From contig NZ_PGUY01000014.1 of the NCBI RefSeq assembly GCF_002863585.1, forward strand, positions 62,001-126,000: 64,000 nucleotides of DNA, in the 5' to 3' direction. The position numbers and the translations under genes were made by a program. Numbering within the stretch: position 1 is the stretch's first letter; each line of letters opens with the position of its first letter. The stretch is from Peribacillus deserti (GTDB lineage: Bacteria > Bacillota > Bacilli > Bacillales > DSM-1321). The notes beneath the pieces were generated by a model. That model worked only from the letters and a program-made list of their open reading frames with translations, was not told where the DNA came from and made no database searches. Below, piece by piece: positions 49,153 to 59,252 of this stretch.

Positions 49153-50040
49153 ATGAATATTCAGAACATGATTTTAACTCTTCAAAAGCATTGGTCAGAA
49201 CAAGGCTGTATACTTATGCAGGCCTATGATGTTGAAAAGGGAGCAGGTACAATGAGCCCTTACACGTTTCTCCGTGCTATAGGCCCGGAGCCGTGGAATG
49301 TTGCCTATGTGGAGCCGTCAAGAAGGCCGGCTGACGGGCGGTATGGAGAAAATCCCAACAGGCTTTATCAGCACCATCAATTTCAGGTTATTATGAAACC
49401 TTCACCTGAAAACATTCAGGAGCTTTATCTCGATTCATTAAAAGCACTTGGAATTGATCCCCTAAAGCATGATATCCGCTTTGTAGAAGATAACTGGGAG
49501 AACCCTTCCCTTGGCTGCGCAGGACTTGGCTGGGAGGTTTGGCTGGATGGGATGGAGATTACCCAATTCACATATTTCCAACAGGTTGGCGGGATTGAGT
49601 GTAAGCCTGTATCAGTCGAGATAACTTATGGAATTGAGCGCTTGGCTTCGTATATCCAGGACAAAGAAAATGTGTTTGATTTAGAATGGACAAATGGATT
49701 TACCGTAAGAGATATCTTCTATCAGCCTGAATATGAACATTCAAAATACACGTTTGAAACCTCTGACCCTGATATGCTTTTCCAGCTTTTCAACATCTAT
49801 GAAAAAGAGGCTCACCGTCAGATGGAAAATGGCCTGGTGCATCCAGCTTATGACTATGTGCTAAAATGTTCACACACGTTTAACGTATTGGATGCAAGAG
49901 GATCGATCTCTGTTACAGAACGTACCGGTTATCTGGCAAGAGTCAGGAACCTTGCACGGAAAGTGGCAAAAACGTTTTATGAAGAGAGAGAAAAGCTTGG
50001 TTTCCCAATTTTAAAGAAGGAGGAACTATCTCATGAGTAA
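49153..50040 (+). CDS. glyQ: Glycyl-tRNA synthetase alpha subunit
   Basis: GlyQ carries the catalytic core of the tetrameric glycyl-tRNA synthetase. The 295-residue protein has [20 protein letters not shown] and [23 protein letters not shown] precedes the ATG. It overlaps glyS by eight bases. Confidence 0.98.
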   Translation: MNIQNMILTLQKHWSEQGCILMQAYDVEKGAGTMSPYTFLRAIGPEPWNVAYVEPSRRPADGRYGENPNRLYQHHQFQVIMKPSPENIQELYLDSLKALGIDPLKHDIRFVEDNWENPSLGCAGLGWEVWLDGMEITQFTYFQQVGGIECKPVSVEITYGIERLASYIQDKENVFDLEWTNGFTVRDIFYQPEYEHSKYTFETSDPDMLFQLFNIYEKEAHRQMENGLVHPAYDYVLKCSHTFNVLDARGSISVTERTGYLARVRNLARKVAKTFYEEREKLGFPILKKEELSHE

Positions 50041-52105
50041 ACACGATATCTTATTAGAGATCGGGCTGGAAGAAATGCCTGCGCGGTTTGTGACTTCCTC
50101 CATGAACCAGCTGAAAGATAAAGTACAAACATGGCTGAATGAAAAGCAAATTGAGTTCAGTGAAATTATCGCGTACTCTACGCCACGCCGACTTGCTGTC
50201 TGGGTTAAAGAAGCTGCAGAATCACAAAAGGACATCAATGAGGAAGCAAAAGGCCCAGCGAAAAAAATAGCGCTGGATCAGGAGGGAAACTGGTCGAAGG
50301 CTGCAGCAGGGTTTGCCCGCGGACAGGGTGTGGCTGTAGAGGATATATTCTTTAAAGAGCTTAATGGTGTTGAATATGTATATGTAAATAAGTTTATTAA
50401 AGGAAAGCCGACAAGAGAGCTTCTTCCTGAGTTGAAAGACATTATTACGGGTTTGAATTTCCCTAAAAATATGAAATGGGCCGATGAAGATCTCCGATTT
50501 GTAAGGCCGATTAAATGGCTGATCGCTTTATATGGCGAAGAAATCATTCCTTTTTCCATAACTGATGTGAAGACGGATAAAATAAGCCGGGGACATCGCT
50601 TCCTTGGAAGTGATGTGGTGATGCATTCCCCGTCTAAATACGAAGAGTTACTTAAGGAACAGTTTGTCATTACAAATCCGGAAGAGAGAAAACAGTTAAT
50701 CATTAATGATATAAAAGAGTTGGCACAGGCTCAGAATTGGGAGATTCCAATTGATGAAGAATTGCTTGAGGAAGTCAATAATCTAGTCGAGTTCCCAACT
50801 GCACTGTACGGGAAGTTTGAAGAAGAATTTCTTGAACTGCCTGAACAAGTACTCGTGACTTCTATGAAAGAGCATCAGCGATATTTCCCGGTAAAGGATC
50901 AAAAGGGGAACCTTCTGCCTTTCTTTATTACCATCAGGAACGGAAATAAGGAACATCTGGAGACAGTTGCCAGGGGGAATGAAAAAGTATTGCGTGCAAG
51001 ACTTGCGGATGCTTCCTTCTTCTATAAAGAAGATCAAAGGACTACAATCGAAGCATCATTAAAGAAGCTTCAAACCATCGTTTATCAGGAAGAGCTGGGC
51101 ACCTTGGCGGATAAAGTTCAACGCGTGAGAAGGCTGGCCTCCCAGATTGCTAAGAAAATAAATTTAAGTGAGAAGGAACAAAGCCAGACGGACCGTGCTG
51201 CAGAAATCAGCAAGTTCGACCTGGTATCTCATATGGTATATGAATTTCCTGAATTACAGGGGTTTATGGGAGAGAAGTATGCCCGGTTAAAGGGTGAGGA
51301 TGAAGCTGTTGCCGCTGCCATAAACGAGCATTATATGCCTCGGAATGCAGAAGATTCAGTTCCTCCATCTGTGATTGGCTCTGTACTATCCATTGCTGAA
51401 AAGCTGGACACTATTGCCTCTTGCTTCTCAATTGGGATCATTCCTACAGGTTCCCAGGATCCTTATGCTCTTAGAAGGCAGGCGAGCGGTATTGTAGCCA
51501 TCCTGGAGCAATCCAAGTGGAATTTAACGTTTGAATCCCTGCTTGATATGGCATTAGATAATATCGAGAGCGAAGGATTTGCAAAGAGATCAAGAACCGA
51601 AACACATACAGAATTAACGCATTTCTTTAAGATGAGAATAAAGCATCTCTTGAATGAACAGAACATCCGCTATGATTTAATTGACTCTGTTCTGGAAAAT
51701 GAAGTAGGCATCCTGTCAGAACTGGTGGAAAGGGCAAGTGTGCTGGAAGCTAAAAAGAACGAGCCTGAGTTTAAAGGATCGGTTGAAACTCTAAGCCGCG
51801 TTATGAATATTTCTAACAAGGCTTCCGGCCATGTAACTCCAAATCCGGATCTTTTCGAAAACGAATATGAGCATAAACTATTTGCAGCCTATCAAAAGAC
51901 AGTAGAATCATATGATCAACAGCATAATGAAGAATCCAAATTCGATCTTCTGATTTCGATGAAGACAGAGATTGAAGAATACTTTGAACACACAATGGTA
52001 ATGGCTGAAGATGAGAAGGTCAGGAATAACCGTCTGGCACTATTATTTGAAATTACTAGGGTCATTCGAAAGTTTGCTGAGTTCAACAAAATTATTACGG
52101 GTTAA
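50033..52105 (+). CDS. glyS: Glycyl-tRNA synthetase beta subunit
   Basis: GlyS supplies tRNA recognition. The 690-residue protein begins [17 protein letters not shown], has an HD-like region ([12 protein letters not shown]) and a C-terminal anticodon-binding-like domain. AAGGAGGAAC within glyQ precedes its ATG. A terminator follows. Confidence 0.98.
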   Translation: MSKHDILLEIGLEEMPARFVTSSMNQLKDKVQTWLNEKQIEFSEIIAYSTPRRLAVWVKEAAESQKDINEEAKGPAKKIALDQEGNWSKAAAGFARGQGVAVEDIFFKELNGVEYVYVNKFIKGKPTRELLPELKDIITGLNFPKNMKWADEDLRFVRPIKWLIALYGEEIIPFSITDVKTDKISRGHRFLGSDVVMHSPSKYEELLKEQFVITNPEERKQLIINDIKELAQAQNWEIPIDEELLEEVNNLVEFPTALYGKFEEEFLELPEQVLVTSMKEHQRYFPVKDQKGNLLPFFITIRNGNKEHLETVARGNEKVLRARLADASFFYKEDQRTTIEASLKKLQTIVYQEELGTLADKVQRVRRLASQIAKKINLSEKEQSQTDRAAEISKFDLVSHMVYEFPELQGFMGEKYARLKGEDEAVAAAINEHYMPRNAEDSVPPSVIGSVLSIAEKLDTIASCFSIGIIPTGSQDPYALRRQASGIVAILEQSKWNLTFESLLDMALDNIESEGFAKRSRTETHTELTHFFKMRIKHLLNEQNIRYDLIDSVLENEVGILSELVERASVLEAKKNEPEFKGSVETLSRVMNISNKASGHVTPNPDLFENEYEHKLFAAYQKTVESYDQQHNEESKFDLLISMKTEIEEYFEHTMVMAEDEKVRNNRLALLFEITRVIRKFAEFNKIITG

Positions 52106-52110
52106 AGGTG

Positions 52111-52142
52111 AAGGCCGGTCTATCCCAAAGACCGGCCTTTTC
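52111..52142 (+). terminator. Terminator after glyS
   Basis: AAGGCCGGTCT and AGACCGGCCTT form a perfect 11-bp stem followed by TTTCTT. Confidence 0.9.
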
Positions 52143-52238
52143 TTATGAATCCAATGTTTGTGAATTCTTCTAATTAGTATATAATTATAGAAAACAGTAT
52201 AACTCATTTTTCGTTTTACATATTGCAGAGATCAATAT

Positions 52239-52326
52239 GAGCGTCTGTCATGACGCAGGCAGCGTATGGGCTGGTTAATTATCCTCCATATGGTAACTAG
52301 TCCTCCAGCAGGCTGCCAGCGCTTTT
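52239..52326 (+). other. Structured leader upstream of ccpN
   Basis: GCGTC/GACGC, GCTGG/CCAGC and GGCAGCG/GCTGCC stems enclose each other just before the ccpN ribosome site. It may be a leader RNA. I do not recognise it. Confidence 0.4.
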
Positions 52327-52327
52327 T

Positions 52328-52972
52328 ATGAAGGTGGTGTTTACAATCGAACTTAATAAACGTCAGCAGCAGATTTTAGAGATCGTGAAGCAAAATGGAC
52401 CAATAACAGGCGAGCACATTGCTGACCAATTGAATCTTACCAGGGCAACTCTCCGTCCAGATTTAGCGATTCTGACTATGGCAGGATATTTGGATGCGAG
52501 ACCCAGGGTTGGATATTTTTATTCGGGTAAAAGCGAAACACAGCTGCTCACGGACAACCTGAAGAAAATCATTGTTAAAGATTATCAATCCATCCCAGTT
52601 GTCGTAGGTGACAGTATTTCTGTCTATGATGCTATTTGTACGATGTTCCTCGAGGATGTTGGCACATTATTTGTGGTGGATAAGGAGTCCATTCTTAAAG
52701 GAGTACTCTCCCGTAAAGATCTGCTGAGAGCGAGCATAGGAAAGCAGGAACTAACTTCAATCCCGGTAAATATAATAATGACGCGAATGCCTAATGTAAC
52801 TATGTGCACAAAAGAAGATTTACTGATAGATGTAGCTAAAAGACTGATAGATAAACAAATAGATGCCGTACCAGTTGTTAAAGAAACTGAAAAGGGTTAT
52901 GAAGTAACGGGAAGAATTACAAAGACAAATATTGCTAAGGCCTTTGTTGCCTTGGCTGATGACGGCATATAG
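52328..52972 (+). CDS. ccpN: Transcriptional repressor CcpN
   Basis: CcpN represses gluconeogenic genes (gapB, pckA) and the sRNA SR1 in glycolytic conditions. The protein has an N-terminal helix-turn-helix (GPITGEHIADQLNLTRATL) and two CBS domains that sense ATP and ADP. The start is unsure: ATG at 52328 gives 214 residues but has no ribosome site; GTG at 52337 gives the conserved (V/M)xTIELNKRQ start but overlaps AAGGTGG. It forms an operon with yqfL. Confidence 0.93.
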   Translation: MKVVFTIELNKRQQQILEIVKQNGPITGEHIADQLNLTRATLRPDLAILTMAGYLDARPRVGYFYSGKSETQLLTDNLKKIIVKDYQSIPVVVGDSISVYDAICTMFLEDVGTLFVVDKESILKGVLSRKDLLRASIGKQELTSIPVNIIMTRMPNVTMCTKEDLLIDVAKRLIDKQIDAVPVVKETEKGYEVTGRITKTNIAKAFVALADDGI

Positions 52973-52986
52973 GGGTGGGGAACTAA

Positions 52987-53799
52987 ATGAACAGTAAAAT
53001 AATTTATGTAGTTTCTGATTCAGTGGGGGAAACTGCTGAGCTAGTGACTAAAGCTGCCGCAAGCCAGTTTAAAGGGTATGGAGTCATCATTAAACGCATT
53101 CCATATGTAGAGACTCATGCCAATATCGAGGAAGTCATTTCCTTAGCTAAGATAAATTCCGGCATCATTGCATACACGCTTGTGAAACCGGAAGTACGCA
53201 GCTATATGAAGGAGAGGGCTGACAGCGAACATATTTTTGCATACGACATAATCGGTCCATTAGTTGATAATCTGCAGCAATGCTTTGATTCAAAGCCGCT
53301 TTATGAGCCCGGTATGGTCCGCAAACTGGATGAGGATTATTTTAAGAGAGTAGAAGCTATAGAATTTGCGGTAAAGTACGATGATGGCCGTGATCCAAGA
53401 GGAATATTAAGAGCTGATATTGTATTAGTTGGTGTATCCAGAACATCTAAGACGCCTTTATCCCAATATTTAGCCCATAAAAGATTAAAAGTCGCAAATG
53501 TGCCTGTTGTTCCCGAAGTGGATCCGCCGGAGGAACTCTTTCTGGTGCCTCCTAATAAATGCATAGGATTAAAGATCAGTCCGGAGAAACTGAACGATAT
53601 AAGGAAAGAGCGGCTGAAAACTCTTGGTTTGAATGACCATGCCATTTATGCCAATATTGAAAGAATTAAAGAAGAACTAACTTATTTTGAAAAAATTATC
53701 GAGAAATTAAATTGCCCGGTGATTGATGTAACGAATAAAGCGGTGGAAGAGACCGCTAATACCATCATAAATATCATACAAAAAGGATCGGAAGCATAG
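52987..53799 (+). CDS. yqfL: PPDK regulatory protein YqfL
   Basis: The 270-residue protein belongs to the bifunctional serine/threonine kinase and phosphorylase family (DUF299) that regulates pyruvate phosphate dikinase. The P-loop is GVSRTSKTP, and the N-terminus has [13 protein letters not shown]. In B. subtilis yqfL works with ccpN in control of gluconeogenesis. GGGGTGGGG precedes the ATG. Confidence 0.94.
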   Translation: MNSKIIYVVSDSVGETAELVTKAAASQFKGYGVIIKRIPYVETHANIEEVISLAKINSGIIAYTLVKPEVRSYMKERADSEHIFAYDIIGPLVDNLQQCFDSKPLYEPGMVRKLDEDYFKRVEAIEFAVKYDDGRDPRGILRADIVLVGVSRTSKTPLSQYLAHKRLKVANVPVVPEVDPPEELFLVPPNKCIGLKISPEKLNDIRKERLKTLGLNDHAIYANIERIKEELTYFEKIIEKLNCPVIDVTNKAVEETANTIINIIQKGSEA

Positions 53800-53823
53800 C
53801 ACATATCATGTGCTATTTTTTTT
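53796..53823 (+). terminator. Terminator after yqfL
   Basis: ATAGCACAT and ATGTGCTAT form a perfect 9-bp stem followed by T8, overlapping the yqfL stop. Confidence 0.85.
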
Positions 53824-54142
53824 GCAGAGGGCAATTATACAGCTTTAGCTTATGTATCCCATTAAACAGACTCTTGTAACATCCCACCTGGTTTTTTAAA
53901 TCGCAAAAAACGTTTTCAATAATGCCTGGCTAAAAAAAGTCACATATTTGCCACAAGTTAAAATAATAGATTTTCAAATAAAAATGTACTATAATAAAAA
54001 GCTGTGATAAAAAAGCATTTTTAAGGTTTAGACTTGGTAAATAAGGAATAAACTAAGAAATGTGAGATGTCAAGTTTTACCTGATAGAATTTTTCGACAA
54101 ATCCATTTACTTTTTAAAAGAAAAGGCTGCATAAGAAGGAAT
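53824..54142. other. Intergenic region before yqxD
   Basis: AT-rich sequence in which I see no gene, repeat or clear promoter pair. An open frame continues upstream of yqxD to 54062, but its codons do not match the family and no ribosome site precedes it. Confidence 0.5.
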
Positions 54143-54619
54143 ATGAAGAACAATGTAGAATTACAAAGAGGTACTATCATTTATGTAGATGCTGATGCTT
54201 GTCCGGTTAAAGATGAAATAACAAAGGAAGCTAAGCGTTATAACGTACAGGTTTATTTTGTTACTTCGATCAATAATATGATGAACAGCCCTTCTGAAGG
54301 GAAATGGGTGTATGTGGAAAACGAGAAAGAAGCCGCAGATCTTTATATCCTGAACCATGCGAAAAAAGGTGATCTTGTGATTACCGGGGATATTGGGTTA
54401 GCTGGCACTCTTCTGCCAAAAAACGTTTACGTACTTTCCCCCAGGGGAAAGGAATACACGGAAAACAATATAGGCCCAATGCTGGAAATGCGTTATGCTG
54501 CAGGTAAAATGCGGCGTCAAGGTAAATATACCAAAGGTCCGAAGCCATTCAAAAAGGAAGATCGAGAACATTTTCTCATAAATCTTTCAAAAATATTGTC
54601 GAACCTTGCAGGAAATTAA
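54143..54619 (+). CDS. yqxD: YaiI/YqxD family protein (DUF188)
   Basis: The 158-residue protein has the family signature IYVDADACPVK at the N-terminus, KEAADLYILNHAKKGDLVITGDIGLA split across the middle, and VLSPRGKEYT. It resembles PIN-like nucleases with acidic active-site residues, but activity is unproven. I used the ATG at 54143; AAGAAGGA lies only a few bases before it, which is tight. It is upstream of dnaG, as in B. subtilis. Confidence 0.9.
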   Translation: MKNNVELQRGTIIYVDADACPVKDEITKEAKRYNVQVYFVTSINNMMNSPSEGKWVYVENEKEAADLYILNHAKKGDLVITGDIGLAGTLLPKNVYVLSPRGKEYTENNIGPMLEMRYAAGKMRRQGKYTKGPKPFKKEDREHFLINLSKILSNLAGN

Positions 54620-54757
54620 AAATTTCTCGCGAATTCATTACATATCATCACTAAGTAAGCTTAGAAAATTACTGATGATAAAAGAGGTGAAATCTCCTGC
54701 ACATTGCATTCCCCTTTATCTGTTCAGATGAAACTATGTGTATGTATAGGTGATCCA

Positions 54758-56560
54758 ATGACAAACACCCGTATATCAGAAGAAAAAATTAATGAGATTC
54801 GGGCTGCCGTTGATATTGTAGATATTATCAGTGAATATGTCCAGCTCAAAAAACAAGGGCGAAATTATTTCGGCCTTTGTCCTTTTCACGGTGAAAAATC
54901 TGCATCCTTTTCAGTTTCGCCTGATAAACAAATTTTCCATTGCTTTGGCTGCGGAGCAGGCGGAAACAGCTTTACGTTCGTAATGGATATAGAAGGCGTT
55001 TCTTTTATTGAAGCCGCAAAGAAAATCGCTGACCGGGCAAATATTACATTAGATATAGATCTTCAGAATGCAGGTGAAAAGAGACAGTCCCCGATTGAAA
55101 GTTCAATGATCGAAGCACATGATCTTCTAAAAAAATTCTACCACCATTTGTTAGTAAATACAAAAGAGGGTCAAAATGCCCTGGAATATTTACAGGCGAG
55201 GGGATTTACAGAAGATGCTATAAATAAATTCCAGATTGGCTATGCTTTAGACAGCTGGGATCTTGTTTATAAATTTCTGGTTAAAAGAGGTTTTTCCGAG
55301 GAACTTCTCGAAAAGTCAGGATTAATCATAAAAAGTGAAAAAAGAGACAGTTACTTTGACAGATTTAGGAACAGAATCATGTTTCCTATAACTGACCACC
55401 AGGGAAATACAGTTGCTTTTTCCGGCAGGGCTATAGGAGATGATACTCCTAAATATTTAAACAGCCCGGAAACAGCGATTTTTAATAAAAGCAAAATTCT
55501 CTATAATTTTCAAACAGCAAGGCCCTCTATCCGGAAAAAAGAGCAGGTAATACTCTTTGAAGGATTCGCGGATTGTATTTCCGCCAGCACCGCAGGAGTA
55601 GATAACGGTGTTGCCACAATGGGTACTGCTTTAACCGATTATCATATTCAGGTTTTAAGAAGGAATACCGATACAGCTGTTATCTGCTTTGATTCAGATT
55701 CAGCTGGGTTAGATGCAGCAAACCGGGCTGCGGGTCTGCTTTCAGATACCGGATTTACCATCAAAGTTGCCCTGATGCCCCATAACATGGACCCTGATGA
55801 TTACATTAAAACTCATGGAGCAGAAAAATTCCTGAACGAAGTAATAGGGGGAAGCCTGACATATACGGCATTTAAGATGCGGTACCTTCGCAGAGGAAAA
55901 AATGTAAATAATGAAGGAGATCGGATCCAGTATATTGAAGCAGTATTAAAGGAAATCTCCAAGCTTACTAATGCAGTGGAGAGGGATCATTATCTCAGGC
56001 AGATAGCCTCTGAATTTTCACTGTCTCTGGATGCCCTGGAAAAACAGCAGAAGCAGATATATTATGCTGGGAACAAAAAGGGGAATACCTCACCGCGGAC
56101 TGAAAAACCGGTAACGCTTCACTATGAAAAAAAGCTGAAGCCCGCACATCATAATGCGGAAAGAACATTGATAGCCCACATGCTCAAGCATAAAGATATA
56201 GCTTTTAAAATACAGGATTTAATGGGCGGCCATTTCTTTAACTTGGATGAGCATCAGGAAATTATCACCTATCTCTATGCTTTTTATGAAGAAGGCCATG
56301 AACCCGATACCAGCCGATTCTTATCTTTCCTGGCTGATGCTGATCTTCGTAAGATCGTTTCGGATATCGAAATGATGACGATTAATGATGAATTCTCTGA
56401 TCAAGAAATAAGAGATTGTGTTAATCAGGTGTTGAAGTATCAAAAGATGTTAATGATAAAAGAAAAAGAGGCAGAGCGCAAGGAAGCAGAACTTCAAAAG
56501 GATTATCTAAAAGCTGCTAAAATCGGGATGGAAATTATTCAGTTAACGAAATTATTATAG
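54758..56560 (+). CDS. dnaG: DNA primase DnaG
   Basis: DnaG makes RNA primers for replication. The 600-residue protein has an N-terminal zinc-binding domain (CPFHGEKSASFSV with CFGCGAGG), the TOPRIM domain (VILFEGFADCI, CFDSDSAG, DPDDYI) and a C-terminal helicase-binding domain. The ATG at 54758 follows AGGTGA by five bases; the frame is open 18 codons further upstream without support. It precedes sigA, as in the macromolecular synthesis operon. Confidence 0.96.
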   Translation: MTNTRISEEKINEIRAAVDIVDIISEYVQLKKQGRNYFGLCPFHGEKSASFSVSPDKQIFHCFGCGAGGNSFTFVMDIEGVSFIEAAKKIADRANITLDIDLQNAGEKRQSPIESSMIEAHDLLKKFYHHLLVNTKEGQNALEYLQARGFTEDAINKFQIGYALDSWDLVYKFLVKRGFSEELLEKSGLIIKSEKRDSYFDRFRNRIMFPITDHQGNTVAFSGRAIGDDTPKYLNSPETAIFNKSKILYNFQTARPSIRKKEQVILFEGFADCISASTAGVDNGVATMGTALTDYHIQVLRRNTDTAVICFDSDSAGLDAANRAAGLLSDTGFTIKVALMPHNMDPDDYIKTHGAEKFLNEVIGGSLTYTAFKMRYLRRGKNVNNEGDRIQYIEAVLKEISKLTNAVERDHYLRQIASEFSLSLDALEKQQKQIYYAGNKKGNTSPRTEKPVTLHYEKKLKPAHHNAERTLIAHMLKHKDIAFKIQDLMGGHFFNLDEHQEIITYLYAFYEEGHEPDTSRFLSFLADADLRKIVSDIEMMTINDEFSDQEIRDCVNQVLKYQKMLMIKEKEAERKEAELQKDYLKAAKIGMEIIQLTKLL

Positions 56561-56596
56561 CAAGGCCGTTGTACAGTTTTGGAAGGAGGGGAACAG

Positions 56597-57730
56597 ATGT
56601 CTGAAAAATCAGCACGTTCCAGAGAAGTTGATAGTGAGTTGACCCTTGAGCAGGTAAAAGAGCAATTATTAGAAATCGGAAAAAAACGAGGCTCTCTTAA
56701 TTATGAAGTGATAGCAAACCGTTTGGCAAACTTTGAATTAGATTCAGAACAGATGGATGAGTATTTTGAGTATCTTGGCGATCAGGGTGTAGAGGTAATC
56801 GCTGAAAGCGAAGAGGATGACGATGAAGAAAATCCAAATATCAAAGAACTAGAAAAAGAAGAAGAGTTTGATTTAAACGATTTAAGTGTCCCGCCGGGCG
56901 TTAAGATAAATGATCCCGTACGCATGTATTTAAAAGAGATTGGCCGGGTAGACCTATTGTCCGGTGAGGAAGAAATCGAGCTGGCACATCGAATTGAGCA
57001 AGGGAATGAGGAAGCGAAACGCCGTCTGGCGGAAGCAAACCTGCGGCTTGTGGTCAGCATCGCAAAGCGCTATGTGGGGCGCGGAATGCTGTTTCTTGAT
57101 TTAATCCAGGAAGGGAACATGGGGTTAATTAAGGCCGTAGAAAAGTTTGACTACCGCAAAGGCTTCAAATTCAGTACGTATGCTACATGGTGGATCCGCC
57201 AGGCGATTACTAGAGCTATCGCTGACCAGGCCAGGACGATCCGTATCCCGGTTCATATGGTAGAAACCATCAATAAACTAATTCGTGTTCAAAGACAATT
57301 GCTTCAGGATTTAGGGCGTGAACCTTCTCCGGAAGAAATAGCTGAGGACATGGATTTAACACCTGATAAAGTGCGTGAAATCTTGAAGATCGCTCAGGAG
57401 CCGGTTTCATTGGAAACTCCAATCGGTGAAGAAGATGACTCTCACTTAGGAGACTTTATCGAAGATCAGGATGCCACTTCTCCGTCAGAACATGCCGCGT
57501 ATGAGCTGCTTAAAGAACAGCTTGAAGATGTACTTGATACTTTAACCGATCGGGAAGAAAATGTATTGAGATTACGATTTGGTCTGGATGACGGCCGTAC
57601 CAGGACTCTTGAAGAGGTTGGCAAGGTGTTTGGAGTAACTCGTGAGCGTATTCGCCAGATAGAGGCTAAAGCACTTCGTAAGCTGCGGCACCCAAGCAGA
57701 AGTAAACGCCTAAAAGACTTCTTAGAATAA
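56597..57730 (+). CDS. sigA: RNA polymerase primary sigma factor SigA
   Basis: SigA (RpoD) directs housekeeping transcription. The 377-residue protein has an acidic region 1.1, region 1.2 ([13 protein letters not shown]), region 2 ([19 protein letters not shown]), region 3, and region 4 ([19 protein letters not shown]). AAGGAGGGG precedes the ATG at 56597. It follows dnaG by 36 bases. Confidence 0.98.
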   Translation: MSEKSARSREVDSELTLEQVKEQLLEIGKKRGSLNYEVIANRLANFELDSEQMDEYFEYLGDQGVEVIAESEEDDDEENPNIKELEKEEEFDLNDLSVPPGVKINDPVRMYLKEIGRVDLLSGEEEIELAHRIEQGNEEAKRRLAEANLRLVVSIAKRYVGRGMLFLDLIQEGNMGLIKAVEKFDYRKGFKFSTYATWWIRQAITRAIADQARTIRIPVHMVETINKLIRVQRQLLQDLGREPSPEEIAEDMDLTPDKVREILKIAQEPVSLETPIGEEDDSHLGDFIEDQDATSPSEHAAYELLKEQLEDVLDTLTDREENVLRLRFGLDDGRTRTLEEVGKVFGVTRERIRQIEAKALRKLRHPSRSKRLKDFLE

Positions 57731-57743
57731 ATAAGATTATCCG

Positions 57744-57778
57744 AAATAGTTCGTTCCCCCGGAACGGGCTATTTTTTT
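57744..57778 (+). terminator. Terminator after sigA
   Basis: AAATAG-TTCGTTCC and GGAACGGG-CTATTT pair, followed by T7. Confidence 0.9.
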
Positions 57779-58019
57779 ATGAGATAAGCTGGCAATACAA
57801 GATGATGATTGGAGGGAAGGGCACAAGCTTACCCAGGGCATTCCAGAGCCTCTTTCCGGGCTCCTATGTTCCGGTTTTCCATGCAGGTGTCTTTTAGCCT
57901 GCAGCGGATGAACATAATGGAACTCACTAACATAGCCATCAATCAAAATTTTTGTTTCCTTCGAATAAATGAAACGTTTATACTACATATAGACAAACTT
58001 CTATAGGGTTGTGTGCTTT
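57779..58019. other. Intergenic region with small hairpins after sigA
   Basis: GAGCC-TCTTTCC-GGGCTC (from 57846) and GCAGG-TGTCTTTTAG-CCTGC (57893-57913) form local hairpins. I see no gene with a ribosome site. Confidence 0.35.
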
Positions 58020-58565
58020 TTGAACGAAACAAGAAGAAAAATCATAATAAACGAAGTTCATTACTGGAAAACTAACAGAATGCTTCCTGAACACTACTGC
58101 GACTATCTTCTGGCTTTATACCAGGGAGGTGACCCGGGCGACCCGGCGGAACCGCTTACAGAAAAAAAGGGTAAAAAAACCATTCCTCTTTCAGCTGCTT
58201 TCTTGAGTGTCGGGTTAACTTTATATGTAAACTATTTTACAGATTTGAGTTTTAACTTGCAAATCCTCCTGACAATTATTTTCCTGGTGCTTGCTGCCGG
58301 TTCTTTATTTTTCATACATAAAGAAAAACTACCTTTACAGATCGCTCTTGTTTGCCTGGCATTTAGTTTCTTATTATTAACAGTCAAGATTACGGAAGCA
58401 GCCTTTCCGGGCGGCAGCAAGGTGTTTTATCCCATTTTGCTTTGTCACTGCCTGTTGTGGATGTATCTTGGAAAGAGACTGAAGATGGGATATTTTACAC
58501 TGGCGGCAATTCTGGGAAGTTGTTTGATTGCTTATTTCTTCATAAGAAATTATACTATTATTTAA
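58020..58565 (+). CDS. Membrane protein of unknown function
   Basis: The roughly 181-residue protein has a cytoplasmic N-terminus (NETRRKIIINEVHYWKTNRM, then LPEHYCDYLLALYQGG) and five hydrophobic helices: about residues 62-82, 84-104, 108-126, 142-160 and 163-181. The N-terminal part looks like a domain that recurs in Bacillaceae membrane proteins. The start is unsure between GTG at 58011 and TTG at 58020; neither has a good ribosome site. It stands between sigA and cccA. I do not recognise it. Confidence 0.7.
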   Translation: MNETRRKIIINEVHYWKTNRMLPEHYCDYLLALYQGGDPGDPAEPLTEKKGKKTIPLSAAFLSVGLTLYVNYFTDLSFNLQILLTIIFLVLAAGSLFFIHKEKLPLQIALVCLAFSFLLLTVKITEAAFPGGSKVFYPILLCHCLLWMYLGKRLKMGYFTLAAILGSCLIAYFFIRNYTII

Positions 58566-58671
58566 ATAGATGAAACCGCTTAATCAGATAAAAGCAGATT
58601 AACTCTTTTGCTGCAGGTAAATTTTTGTTTATTTTGAGAATTTAGGAAAGATATACAAAATGGGGCTTTTC

Positions 58672-58689
58672 CTTGAAAGTATTTTCAAG
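58672..58689. promoter_or_regulatory. Palindrome upstream of cccA
   Basis: CTTGAAA-GTAT-TTTCAAG is a perfect 7-bp inverted repeat about 67 bases before the cccA start. It looks like an operator, but no regulator can be named. Confidence 0.35.
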
Positions 58690-58755
58690 TAAAATAAAAA
58701 TTGTTGTGGGATTTATTATATACAGATAGTGTTCATACATAGGGGAGGTAAAACA

Positions 58756-59121
58756 GTGAATCGCAATCCGGTTGTTCCATTCATTTTAATTATGGTTTTA
58801 GGTATCGGTCTAATGTTTATGTTATCTTTTATGGGACTGGATAATAGTAAAGAAATGGCTGAAGAGAAAAAGGGCGGCGGGGAGAAGAAAACAGAAGAAG
58901 TTGCTTCAAATCCCGAAGATTTTTACAAGCAGACTTGTGCAGGCTGTCACGGAAATCAATATGAAGGCGGAGCAGGCCCGTCACTGAAAGGTGTTGGCGG
59001 CCGCTATTCCCATGAAGAAATTAAGACCATCATAACTAAGGGTAAAGGGAATATGCCTCCTGGTTTGGTTGAAGCCGGAAATGCAGATAAAATGGCTAAA
59101 TGGCTGGAAACATTGAAATAA
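58756..59121 (+). CDS. cccA: Cytochrome c-550
   Basis: CccA is a membrane-anchored cytochrome c on the outer face of the membrane. The 121-residue protein has one N-terminal helix (VPFILIMVLGIGLMFMLSFM), a charged linker, and a heme domain with the heme-binding CAGCH and the likely axial methionine in GNMPPG. The start is GTG, after GGGGAGG. It follows the order sigA-cccA of B. subtilis. Confidence 0.95.
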   Translation: MNRNPVVPFILIMVLGIGLMFMLSFMGLDNSKEMAEEKKGGGEKKTEEVASNPEDFYKQTCAGCHGNQYEGGAGPSLKGVGGRYSHEEIKTIITKGKGNMPPGLVEAGNADKMAKWLETLK

Positions 59122-59137
59122 TATGATAATAGAAGTG

Positions 59138-59166
59138 AGTCCTTTGCATATGCAAAGGACTTTTTC
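59138..59166 (+). terminator. Terminator after cccA
   Basis: AGTCCTTTGCAT and ATGCAAAGGACT form a perfect palindromic stem followed by T4. Confidence 0.85.
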
Positions 59167-59203
59167 TATACTGTTATTATGTTATGATAGTTACACTACA
59201 ATC

Positions 59204-59231
59204 ACTCGCTCAGAAAGCGAGTTTTATTTTA
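59204..59231 (+). terminator. Hairpin in the trmK leader
   Basis: ACTCGCT-CAGA-AAGCGAGT is followed by TTTATTTT, 22 bases before trmK. It may attenuate transcription of trmK. Confidence 0.45.
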
Positions 59232-59252
59232 CATAAAGGTGAGATGAATTGA

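Noticed and set aside
54062-54142. N-terminal extension of YqxD
   Set aside because: The open codons upstream do not match the family, which starts just before the VDADACP motif, and no ribosome site precedes them.
57737-57946. Minus-strand 69-codon frame after sigA
   Set aside because: It runs through the sigA terminator and local hairpins and resembles no known protein.
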